Assembly: GCA_030373145.1 (NCBI GenBank)
Contig: JAUCZK010000025.1
Span: 1-36,078, forward strand
From: Cyanobium sp. CZS48M
GTDB taxonomy: Bacteria > Cyanobacteriota > Cyanobacteriia > PCC-6307 > Cyanobiaceae
DNA: 36,078 nucleotides
Direction of reading: 5' to 3'
The position numbers and the translations under genes were made by a program. Of this stretch, positions 29,983 to 36,078 are shown one piece after another; position 1 is the stretch's first letter; every line of letters starts with the position of its first letter. Under the pieces are notes generated by a model. That model saw nothing but the letters and a program-made list of their open reading frames with translations, did no database searches and was not told the DNA's origin.

Positions 29983-30622
29983 ATGAGCTCCTCAAAACCG
30001 GCCCCCATCGCCGATCCGAGCCGCTGGGACCAGCGCTACCGAGAGGGCGGCGACGGCTGGGAACTGGGCCAGCCCGCCCCACCGCTGGCCCAGTTCCTGA
30101 GAAGCCATTCGCTCGCGCCCCAGCCTTCGGGCAGGGTGCTGGTGCCTGGCTGCGGGCGCGGCCATGAGGCCGCCCTGCTCGAAGACCTGGGCTTCTCCGC
30201 CATCGGCCTGGATTTCAGTGGCGAGGCTTTGCGCGAGGCCCGCAGGCTCCATGGCGAGGCACGGGCCACCCTGCAGTGGCTGCGGGCCGACCTGTTCGAC
30301 CGGCAGCCTCAGCGGGATCGTGGAGCACACCTGCTTCTGCGCCATCGATCCCGTCCTGCGGGAGGACTACATCGCCACCGCATGCCGCCTGCTGGCACCC
30401 GGAGGCTGGCTGCTGGGGCTGTTCTGGTGCCACCGTCAGCAAGGCGGCCCTCCCTGGGGCAGCGACCCGGAGGTGGTGAAAGCGCAGCTGCGCCAGGCCG
30501 GCCTGGTGGCGGAAATCTGGAGGCCGGCCAACGGTTCAGTGGACAAGCGCAGCGACGAATGGCTGGGCCTGTGGCGCCAGCCAGGACAACCCCCTTCATC
30601 TGAAGAGAACACATCATGCTGA
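29983..30622 (+). pseudogene. TPMT-like thiol methyltransferase, frameshifted
   Basis: The first frame, from ATG 29983, gives a normal TPMT-superfamily N-terminus: PSRWDQRYREGGDGWELGQP, the SAM-binding loop VLVPGCGRGHEA and IGLDFSGEALREAR, up to RADLFD ending at 30300. One base further, a second frame begins (GSLSGIVEHTCFCAIDPVLR) and continues through ACRLLAPGGWLLGLFW to a TGA at 30622. Together they make one methyltransferase. A +1 insertion (or loss of several bases, since the joint is shorter than in homologues) at about 30301 splits it. Such enzymes methylate thiols, sulfide or halides. It may be a true pseudogene or a sequencing error. Confidence 0.8.
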
Positions 30623-31152
30623 GCCAACTCAACGATCGAATGCAGAAGTGGGGCTTCTCCTGGGAGGGGCTGCGGGACAACCGCCATGGCGAGTGGTGGG
30701 TGCTGGCGCAGGTGATCCTGATCGCCGCTCACTGGCTGCCACCAACGCCTGCCCCCTCGGAACTGGGTATTCACTGGCCCCTGGCGCTGCGGCTGATCGG
30801 CGGGCTCACCGTCCTGATCGCCCTGGTCATCGGCGGCCAGGGAGCCCTGAACCTGGGGGACAGTCTGAGTCCGCTGCCCGAACCGATACCCGGAGCCCCC
30901 CTGGTCACCGAGGGCGCTTACGCCCGTTGTCGCCATCCCCTCTACCAGTCGCTGCTGCTCTGTTCCCTGGGGGTGACACTGGCCCTCGGCAGCCTGCTTC
31001 ACCTGGGCCTGTTGCTGGCGCTGGCGACAGTGCTTAGCCTCAAGGCACGACGAGAAGAGCAGCGTCTGTGCTCAATGCACAGCGCCTATGCCGATTACAT
31101 GACATCCACCCCGGCGATCGTTCCCTTTTTGCCGGGTCTCGACTGGCGGTAG
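30616..31152 (+). CDS. ICMT-like membrane methyltransferase
   Basis: A 178-residue membrane protein of the isoprenylcysteine carboxyl methyltransferase/PEMT-like family. After two helices (LAQVILIAAHWLPP, LRLIGGLTVLIALVIGGQGA) come the SAM-site residues YARCRHPLYQSLLLCSLGV, another helix, and the C-terminal KARREEQRLCSMHSAYADYM motif with the conserved Glu and Tyr residues. The ATG overlaps the last 7 nt of the TPMT-like gene, so the two are translationally coupled. The substrate is unknown; many bacterial members act on lipids or small molecules. Confidence 0.85.
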   Translation: MLSQLNDRMQKWGFSWEGLRDNRHGEWWVLAQVILIAAHWLPPTPAPSELGIHWPLALRLIGGLTVLIALVIGGQGALNLGDSLSPLPEPIPGAPLVTEGAYARCRHPLYQSLLLCSLGVTLALGSLLHLGLLLALATVLSLKARREEQRLCSMHSAYADYMTSTPAIVPFLPGLDWR

Positions 31153-31267
31153 CCTCGGCTTTCTTTGTTGGACGTTGAGCAGGGAATCTCTATGTCATCT
31201 GTTTGCATACTTGACTTGTGATTGGCTTCTATGGCTAGCGTGTAGATGAAGTATTCTCCTTAGACAT

Positions 31268-31735
31268 ATGGATTCCGCCACGGTCACGAGTTCCATCGCA
31301 AAACTTCTAAAGGCACGATTTGCCTTGCTCGGCATGATGACTCTTGTCAGTACAGGAACCTTCTCTGCCGTTTTGGCTGCGCCTGTCATTCCTAACCTGA
31401 TAGGCACATGGACTGTTGAAGGGAAGGGGGCCGTACTCTGCAAAGTCGAAGCGTCGAGATGCAAGACACACCATCATGGTGAATTCGGCGATCTGAATGC
31501 AGTTGCTCAGATTACCAAGCAACAGGGACGGACTTTCCATGGAGTCTTCAAGTCCAAGTACGCAACTGAAAAGTTTGTCGGTACGCTCGGCCATGACAAT
31601 GCCACCGTATACATTGTCGATGAGGATGGCTTTACGGATGGCAAGATCATCAGTCCCAGCCTGATTCAGGTTGTTTATCGACACACCTCCGATCTCGATT
31701 CCGTCGTCGACGCTGGTACCTGGAGGCGCCGCTGA
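31268..31735 (+). CDS. Secreted hypothetical protein, lower GC
   Basis: A 155-residue protein with a signal peptide (FALLGMMTLVSTGTFSAVLA) and a beta-rich mature part: IGTWTVEGKGAVLCKVEASR, FHGVFKSKY, KFVGTLGHDNATVYIVDEDG, and GTWRRR at the C-terminus. The repeated GTW...G pattern suggests a small beta-barrel or lipocalin-like fold, an inference. Two cysteines (VLCKVEASRC) could pair. I do not recognise the family. Codon use is clearly more AT-rich than that of the neighbours at 30616 and 33425, as in the DUF89 gene, suggesting transfer. A TTGACT near 31212 may belong to its promoter. Confidence 0.65.
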   Translation: MDSATVTSSIAKLLKARFALLGMMTLVSTGTFSAVLAAPVIPNLIGTWTVEGKGAVLCKVEASRCKTHHHGEFGDLNAVAQITKQQGRTFHGVFKSKYATEKFVGTLGHDNATVYIVDEDGFTDGKIISPSLIQVVYRHTSDLDSVVDAGTWRRR

Positions 31736-32150
31736 GTGGGCTTGATCCAAGCAGCCGCTTGGGGCCGTAGCAGCGGGAGCGGCCCCAACGAGACCATCCC
31801 TGCTCCAGTGATGAGCTTCTGCCGGCGTCCCGTGAATTCGGCGACTGAGTTGCTCCTTCTCGCAAGCCCGGCGATCCCCACCAACAGGGCGTCGTTGGCA
31901 ATGGGAACCATGATGCAGAGTCCCGGCCCATCTGGCCGGTTGAAGACTCCCATTCAGCCTGGACCGATTTCCAGGAGCGACGTCACCAGCTACATGGGAA
32001 TCAAGCCCTCCCAAATGACCTGGCAGGGAATCACGGCTGAACGCAGGCTGAGATTGACGACAGAAGGCCTGACCGCATTGGTCATTCACTGTCTATGAAC
32101 TCACAATCATTCCTTGTCGATAGCCAAACTTAAAAGCGATTTGACTCCCT
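31736..32150. other. 415-bp gap without a convincing gene
   Basis: Frames cross this stretch on both strands (for example a 120-residue plus frame from 31736 and a minus frame reading FNRPDGPGLCIMVPIANDAL), but neither has a start signal or a recognisable domain. The minus frame has a protein-like look and could be a decayed gene. The last 50 bp are AT-rich and probably hold the DUF89 promoter. Confidence 0.4.
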
Positions 32151-33005
32151 TTGAAAACCTCATTAGATTGTATTCCCTGCCTCTTGCGCCAATCTCTAGA
32201 TGCCGCCAGGTTGGTATCATCAAATCCATCGGTTCATGAGCATATTATCAAGGACGCGCTCAGCTGGACTGGAGGGATGGACTTGAATCAATCACCGCCT
32301 GCAATGGCGCAACGAATCCACCGACGGTTGCGCGAGATAACGGGAGTAGTTGACCCATACCGTGAGACTAAAGACTGGCAGAATCGCATTGTGATGGAAT
32401 TAATCCCGGAGCTCCGAGCCGAAGTCGAGTCAGCCAGCGATCCACTCTTAATGGCAGCTCGTCTGGCGATTGCTGGAAATGTTATTGACATGGGCAGCTA
32501 CGGAAGTCTCACAGAGGCGGATGTGCGACAGGAGTTGAAGCAAGCCCTAGCAGCACCGTTTTTCGGAGAAGAGACCAGGTTTTGTGATGCAGTCGCCGAA
32601 GCAAAGTCAATTCTGTATCTAGCTGACAATGCTGGCGAAATCGCCATTGATCGCCTGCTTATTGATCAACTCCTGCCAAGGAGTATTACCTTTGTTGTCC
32701 GCGGCTCGCCTGTCCTTAATGATGCCACGCTTATCGATGCAAAAATGGTGGGATTAGATCAGATTGTAGAAATTGTCGACAATGGCTCAGATGCTCCGGG
32801 TACAATATTGTCGGACTGTAATCAGGCGCTTCGTGATCGATTTGCAACTGCAGATCTAATTATTGCCAAGGGGCAGGGAAACTTTGAGACTCTCAGCAAT
32901 GAGCCGGGCAATATCTTTTTCTTGTTCAAGGTTAAATGTCTCGTGATTGCTGATCTAGTTAACCAGCCAATAGGCACGCAAATGTTGGTGCACTCAAAGC
33001 TTTAG
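32151..33005 (+). CDS. DUF89/ARMT1-like damage-control phosphatase
   Basis: A 284-residue metal-dependent phosphatase of the DUF89 family (subfamily I), proposed to hydrolyse damaged phosphometabolites. It shows the N-terminal DCIPCLLRQ cysteine pair (C7, C10), GNVIDMG at 109-115, the metal-binding DNAGEIAIDRLL at 159-170, and KGQGNFETL at 240-248. The TTG start at 32151 gives MKTSLDCIPCLLRQ, as in homologues. Length is normal. Like the preceding secreted protein it is AT-richer than the rest of the window, consistent with acquisition from another lineage. Confidence 0.9.
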   Translation: MKTSLDCIPCLLRQSLDAARLVSSNPSVHEHIIKDALSWTGGMDLNQSPPAMAQRIHRRLREITGVVDPYRETKDWQNRIVMELIPELRAEVESASDPLLMAARLAIAGNVIDMGSYGSLTEADVRQELKQALAAPFFGEETRFCDAVAEAKSILYLADNAGEIAIDRLLIDQLLPRSITFVVRGSPVLNDATLIDAKMVGLDQIVEIVDNGSDAPGTILSDCNQALRDRFATADLIIAKGQGNFETLSNEPGNIFFLFKVKCLVIADLVNQPIGTQMLVHSKL

Positions 33006-33424
33006 GTAGGCGATGGGGCAGGGCTGACTGAACGTCTGATCATGCTCTCTACGGTTCGCATGCCCATGTCCAGCCGAGTAGCCGGTTGATGGCGGAGAAT
33101 ATGACCAACATCGGGCCCGCGTGTTCAGGGCTTACTTGTGCGCCCACTGCCATGACCAGAAGGAGGCCATCAGCAAGAATGTCGCCGTCAGGCTCCGCTC
33201 AATAAGCAGCTGGGGATTCAGCAGCCATCCAAGCTGGCAGGTCAAGAGCGTTGTTGATTCAGGCGTCAAGCCTCTGGTTATTTTTTCCGATCTGAGTGGC
33301 CAAAAGGCTCCTCGCGATTTCTGAACCGTCGCTTGCCCTGATTTCCCTGGACCCGGTCAGGCCAGCCATACCCCTGCAAGTCCGAGCCCCCCGCCGTATC
33401 TTCCAGCTCCACTGGCGCCTCTTC
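33006..33424. other. 419-bp gap before mntH
   Basis: No gene can be supported. A minus-strand open stretch around 33270-33130 ends SLTATFLLMASFWSWQWAHK and could encode a tiny membrane peptide, but it lacks a convincing start. TTATTTTTTCC at about 33278 is the only T-rich tract and may relate to transcription ends. The mntH frame is open from 33296, ahead of its chosen start. Confidence 0.4.
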
Positions 33425-34735
33425 ATGCCTGATGCACCTCTCGGCACAGCCGCTCGCAACGACGCGCAGGCCGTTGAGGTACCTGCCGGCCTTGGAACGC
33501 TGCGCACCTTTCTGCGAGTGCTCGGCCCTGGCTACCTGGTGGCGGTGGGCTACATGGATCCGGGCAATTGGGCCACCGATCTGTCGGCTGGCTCCCAGTT
33601 CGGCTACCGCCTGCTGTGGGTGATCGGGCTCTCCAGCCTGATGGCGATGGTGCTCCAGTCGCTTTGCTGCCGGTTGGGCCTCGCGACGCGACTGGATCTG
33701 GCCCAGGCCTGCAGCCAGTTGCTGCCTCGATTCTGGCGTATTCCCCTATGGCTGCTTGCTGAGGTGGGGATCATTGCCTGCGACCTGGCCGAGCTGGTAG
33801 GCAGTGCCATCGCCCTTCAGCTCCTCTTTGGGCTGCCGTTGCTCTGGGGGGTGGGTCTGACGACCGCCGACACCCTATTGCTGCTGGCGCTGCAGCGCTT
33901 CGGGATCCGACACCTCGAGGCCTTGGTGATCGCCCTTGTCGCACTTGTGGGCGGCTGCTTCGCGGTGGAGATGGTTCTGCTCCAACCCAGTTGGAGCCAG
34001 GTGGGCCAGGGCTTCATTCCCCAGGCCGCCAGCCTCAGGGACGGTCAGCAGCTCTTTCTGGCTGCCGGGATTCTCGGGGCCACGGTGATGCCCCACAACC
34101 TCTATCTGCATTCCTCGCTGGTGCAATCCCGCCACTGGGTCGGCGAGGAGGGGGCGCAGCGTAGGGCTCTGGCTCACAGCACCTGGGACACCCTCATCGC
34201 CCTCAGCCTGGCGTTTCTGATCAATGTCTCGATTCTGATACTGGCCGCTGGCAGCTTCTACGGACGGCTGCCACAGCCGGTAACGGACCTAAGCGAGGCC
34301 TACCGGCTGCTGACGCCGATGCTGGGAACCTCCCTGGCCAGTGTGCTGTTCGGTGTGGCCCTTCTGGCGGCGGGGCAGAGCTCGACCCTCACGGGCACCA
34401 TGGCCGGTCAGATCGTGATGGAGGGTTTTTTGCAGATCCGGTTGCCGGGTTGGAAGCGGCGGTTACTTACCCGCGGACTCGCCCTTATGCCGGCAATGAC
34501 CACGGTGGTCCTCTTCGGGGAACGGGCCACCACCAACCTTCTGGTGCTGAGCCAGGTGGTGCTGTCGCTGCAGCTGCCCTTCGCGGTGATCCCACTGGTG
34601 TGGTTCTGCGGGCGGCGAGGACTGATGGGTGAGCTGAGGGCACCGTTTTGGCTGCAGGCCATGGGCTGGCTCTGCGCCAGCGTCATCGTCCTGATCAACC
34701 TGTCGCTGCTGAGTGCTGTCGTGCGGGGCGCCTGA
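33425..34735 (+). CDS. mntH: NRAMP-family Mn2+ transporter
   Basis: A 436-residue proton-coupled divalent metal importer with 11 helices. The metal-site motifs are DPGN in MDPGNWATDLSAGSQFGY (45-48, helix 1) and MPHN in VMPHNLYLHSS (222-225, helix 6), and the conserved GQSSTLTGTMAGQIVMEGFL follows in helix 10. The ATG at 33425 (MPDAPLGTAARND) is chosen; frames from 33296 add unsupported residues. Manganese is the likely substrate, relevant for photosystem II assembly. Its 3' end overlaps the opposite-strand frame of a small ORF. Confidence 0.94.
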   Translation: MPDAPLGTAARNDAQAVEVPAGLGTLRTFLRVLGPGYLVAVGYMDPGNWATDLSAGSQFGYRLLWVIGLSSLMAMVLQSLCCRLGLATRLDLAQACSQLLPRFWRIPLWLLAEVGIIACDLAELVGSAIALQLLFGLPLLWGVGLTTADTLLLLALQRFGIRHLEALVIALVALVGGCFAVEMVLLQPSWSQVGQGFIPQAASLRDGQQLFLAAGILGATVMPHNLYLHSSLVQSRHWVGEEGAQRRALAHSTWDTLIALSLAFLINVSILILAAGSFYGRLPQPVTDLSEAYRLLTPMLGTSLASVLFGVALLAAGQSSTLTGTMAGQIVMEGFLQIRLPGWKRRLLTRGLALMPAMTTVVLFGERATTNLLVLSQVVLSLQLPFAVIPLVWFCGRRGLMGELRAPFWLQAMGWLCASVIVLINLSLLSAVVRGA

Positions 34736-34906
34736 GCCCTGGACAGCCTGCTTGAACCAGTCAACGAAGGTTCCAGCCATGGAGCGGAGGCTTTTTACGG
34801 CGCGCTCTGTCACCCGAGAGAATCCTTGGTCGTGGCCTCTGATTCGTATCTGGAGCCGATTGGCCATGGTGTTCAAACGGCCAACCTCACTCCTGGTCCA
34901 CCCCAT
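34463..34906 (-). CDS. Small ORF coupled to DUF1651, C-terminus uncertain
   Basis: Its ATG (34906) overlaps the DUF1651 stop as TGATG. It begins MGWTRSEVGRLNTMANRLQI, then RIRGHDQGFSRVTERAVKSL and RSMAGTFVDWFKQAVQG, a basic, helix-rich segment that looks like real protein. From about residue 57 it runs antisense into the last 270 nt of mntH and becomes His/Gln-rich, like an antisense shadow. The true end is probably near 34736, lost by a frameshift, or the overlap is real. The family is not recognised. Confidence 0.4.
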   Translation of the reverse strand: MGWTRSEVGRLNTMANRLQIRIRGHDQGFSRVTERAVKSLRSMAGTFVDWFKQAVQGSGAPHDSTQQRQVDQDDDAGAEPAHGLQPKRCPQLTHQSSPPAEPHQWDHREGQLQRQHHLAQHQKVGGGPFPEEDHRGHCRHKGESAGK

Positions 34907-35160
34907 CACCATTGGGGCTGACAGGGTCTCCAGCCCTCCTGGCGCTTGGCGGCCCACAGCTTGAGGGCCTCAGCCCGGCTCAGCTCCCGGCGTGATTTCA
35001 GCAAGGGGATCTCCTGATCGGGAAGCAACTCGCCGGTGGTGATCTCCAATCGCTGGTAGGTGCGCTCCCAACGGGATGGGCGAAAGCGCAGCACCTGGCG
35101 CCCGTCACTCAGCCAACCCTCCTTTGGGGTCAGGGGGACTCGAGGTGATGGCCGGCTCAT
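34906..35160 (-). CDS. DUF1651 family protein
   Basis: An 84-residue protein of the picocyanobacterial DUF1651 family: EGWLSDGRQVLRFRPSRWER, then PLLKSRRELSRAEALKLWAA and the aromatic C-terminus EGWRPCQPQW. The function is unknown. ATG 35160 overlaps the stop of the SLOG gene as ATGA, which sets the start. The longer frame from 35436 lies antisense-free inside the SLOG gene and is a shadow. Confidence 0.82.
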   Translation of the reverse strand: MSRPSPRVPLTPKEGWLSDGRQVLRFRPSRWERTYQRLEITTGELLPDQEIPLLKSRRELSRAEALKLWAAKRQEGWRPCQPQW

Positions 35161-35669
35161 GCCTCCGTGAGTCGGGCCTCGATCAACCGGCAGCACTCCT
35201 GTACGTCGCTCGCACACTCCACCCCCTTGCCAAGCGAGCAGAAGAAGTCCCGCCACAGCGCCGGCACCGCCAGCAGGATCAGCGGCCTGCCGCCGTTGAG
35301 CGCATGGGCGGCTTCTGAGGCAGTGCCTGGGCCACCGCCCCCGCAGACCACCACCACATCGGCGCTGAGCACGTTGATCACGTTGCGGGCCTTGCCCATG
35401 CCGGTGAACAGGGCCAGATCCAGTTCCGCGGTGCATTGCCGCTCGTCACCGTTCCCGACATCCGGCAGCACCCCCACCACCAGGTGCCCCTCCACCCGCG
35501 CCGCACCGTGGCTGGCTGCTGCCATCACCCCCGCCGGGCGGCCACCGGTGAGCAGCACCCAACCCCTGGCGCTGATGCACTCTCCCAGCGCCTCGGCCAG
35601 GGCCACAGCCTCAGCGGAGGCGCCCTCTCCGGCACCCATCACGCCCACCACCGTTCGCCGGCTGCTCAC
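35157..35669 (-). CDS. SLOG-superfamily nucleotide-binding protein (TIGR00725-like)
   Basis: A 170-residue Rossmann-like protein related to LOG/lysine decarboxylase-like proteins. TVVGVMGAGEGAS is at 6-18, GWVLLTGGRPAGVMAAASHG at 36-55, MGKARNVINVLSADVVVVCG at 91-110, and the nucleotide loop GGGGPGTASE at 110-119. TIGR00725 proteins have no firm biochemical role. The GTG at 35669 overlaps the upstream stop as GTGA, so it is preferred over GTG 35684. It lies in a four-gene overlapping operon. Confidence 0.85.
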   Translation of the reverse strand: MSSRRTVVGVMGAGEGASAEAVALAEALGECISARGWVLLTGGRPAGVMAAASHGAARVEGHLVVGVLPDVGNGDERQCTAELDLALFTGMGKARNVINVLSADVVVVCGGGGPGTASEAAHALNGGRPLILLAVPALWRDFFCSLGKGVECASDVQECCRLIEARLTEA

Positions 35670-35995
35670 GCCACCTCCGGGCACCAGCCCCGCTGGCGCG
35701 TCATGTCATCGGTCCAACCCTGACAGCGGCGGGTGAGCTGCTCCCCCTGGGCGAGCAGGCCCTGGTGCAGCTGACAGGTGAGCAGGGGGATGCAGTTCAC
35801 CCCCGCGTGGTGCCGGAACCAGTGACAGCTCATGCAGACCTTGCGGCTGCGGCTGGGGCGCAGCACAGCCTCATCGAGGTAGGGCCACGCCTCGACAGTC
35901 GCTTCTTCCCCGGTGGGGTCCGTGTCCCGACGGGAACCACGAAAGCGAGCAGGGGGAGCAGACACGAGACCACCAGGCGAGAAGTACACCCGCAC
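35666..35995 (-). CDS. Conserved Cys-rich cyanobacterial hypothetical protein
   Basis: A protein of up to 109 residues whose conserved part is RKVCMSCHWFRHHAGVNCIP, then LLTCQLHQGLLAQGEQLTRR and CQGWTDDMTRQRGWCPEVA. The CxxC and further cysteines suggest a metal (zinc or iron-sulfur) site. I recognise it only as a conserved picocyanobacterial protein. The N-terminal 45 residues from GTG 35995 (MRVYFSPGGLVSAPPARFRG) look less protein-like, so the true start may be further in. It is the first gene of the overlapping minus-strand operon. Confidence 0.65.
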   Translation of the reverse strand: MRVYFSPGGLVSAPPARFRGSRRDTDPTGEEATVEAWPYLDEAVLRPSRSRKVCMSCHWFRHHAGVNCIPLLTCQLHQGLLAQGEQLTRRCQGWTDDMTRQRGWCPEVA

Positions 35996-36078
35996 TAGCA
36001 GGAGCGCTTTCGAGTTGGCCAGTGCGGGCGCGACGTCCTGCGCCAGTGGCGGCTGGAGGGCGGCTCGGCACCGCGGCC

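Overview
The window comes from a GC-rich unicellular picocyanobacterium of the Synechococcus/Cyanobium type. The evidence is a psbA (D1) gene, a high-light-inducible protein, an SmtA-type metallothionein, and several families found mainly in cyanobacteria (DUF1651, DUF3721, DUF4079, DUF3122-like, DUF3365/Tll0287-like). I see no rRNA, tRNA, CRISPR array, transposase or phage gene.

Layout. 1-5.7 kb: a thiamine-binding-type protein, a metallothionein, a patatin-like lipase, a histone-deacetylase-fold hydrolase and an SRAP protein, in a stretch flanked by two perfect copies of a 125-bp repeat. 5.7-7.7 kb: DUF167, an HLIP, and several tiny genes, including a tandem paralogue pair whose upstream copy has an in-frame stop. 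7.7-11.8 kb: metal uptake, with a HupE gene behind a cobalamin riboswitch, then HupE, a membrane protein and two DUF3721 genes transcribed divergently from a MerR regulator, and a frameshifted DUF4236 gene. 12.1-14.6 kb: cydAB, a short-form cytochrome bd/cyanide-insensitive oxidase. 14.6-18.6 kb: a lower-GC block with cysK and an 888-residue fusion of a cyclic-nucleotide-binding domain, a degenerate sigma-54-activator AAA domain and a NapH/NosR-like membrane polyferredoxin. 18.8-20.4 kb: a ZIP transporter operon. 20.4-24.5 kb: a sulfide-oxidation cluster with OsmC-like protein, rhodanese-DUF2892, persulfide dioxygenase-rhodanese, an ArsR regulator and SQR. 24.5-29.8 kb: a Kir-type channel, then a cassette of exported rhodanese, a c-heme DUF3365 protein, DUF4079 and psbA, flanked by two paralogous DUF3122-like secreted proteins. 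29.9-36 kb: a frameshifted TPMT-like methyltransferase, an ICMT-like protein, a lower-GC pair (secreted protein, DUF89), mntH, and an overlapping minus-strand operon (CxxC protein, SLOG protein, DUF1651, a small ORF).

Central interpretation. The psbA product keeps every Mn4CaO5 ligand but carries Ala80, Leu158 and Ala286, the combination known for the low-oxygen-induced D1' form. It lies next to SQR, persulfide dioxygenase, three rhodanese proteins and heme proteins, with cytochrome bd in the same window. A 21-bp element in front of the arsR/persulfide-dioxygenase divergon recurs with 18 of 21 identities in front of psbA/DUF3122. I infer one regulon that couples sulfide (persulfide) sensing to a photosystem II variant for sulfidic, oxygen-poor conditions. 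The sequence identities are direct observations; the regulatory and physiological link is inference.
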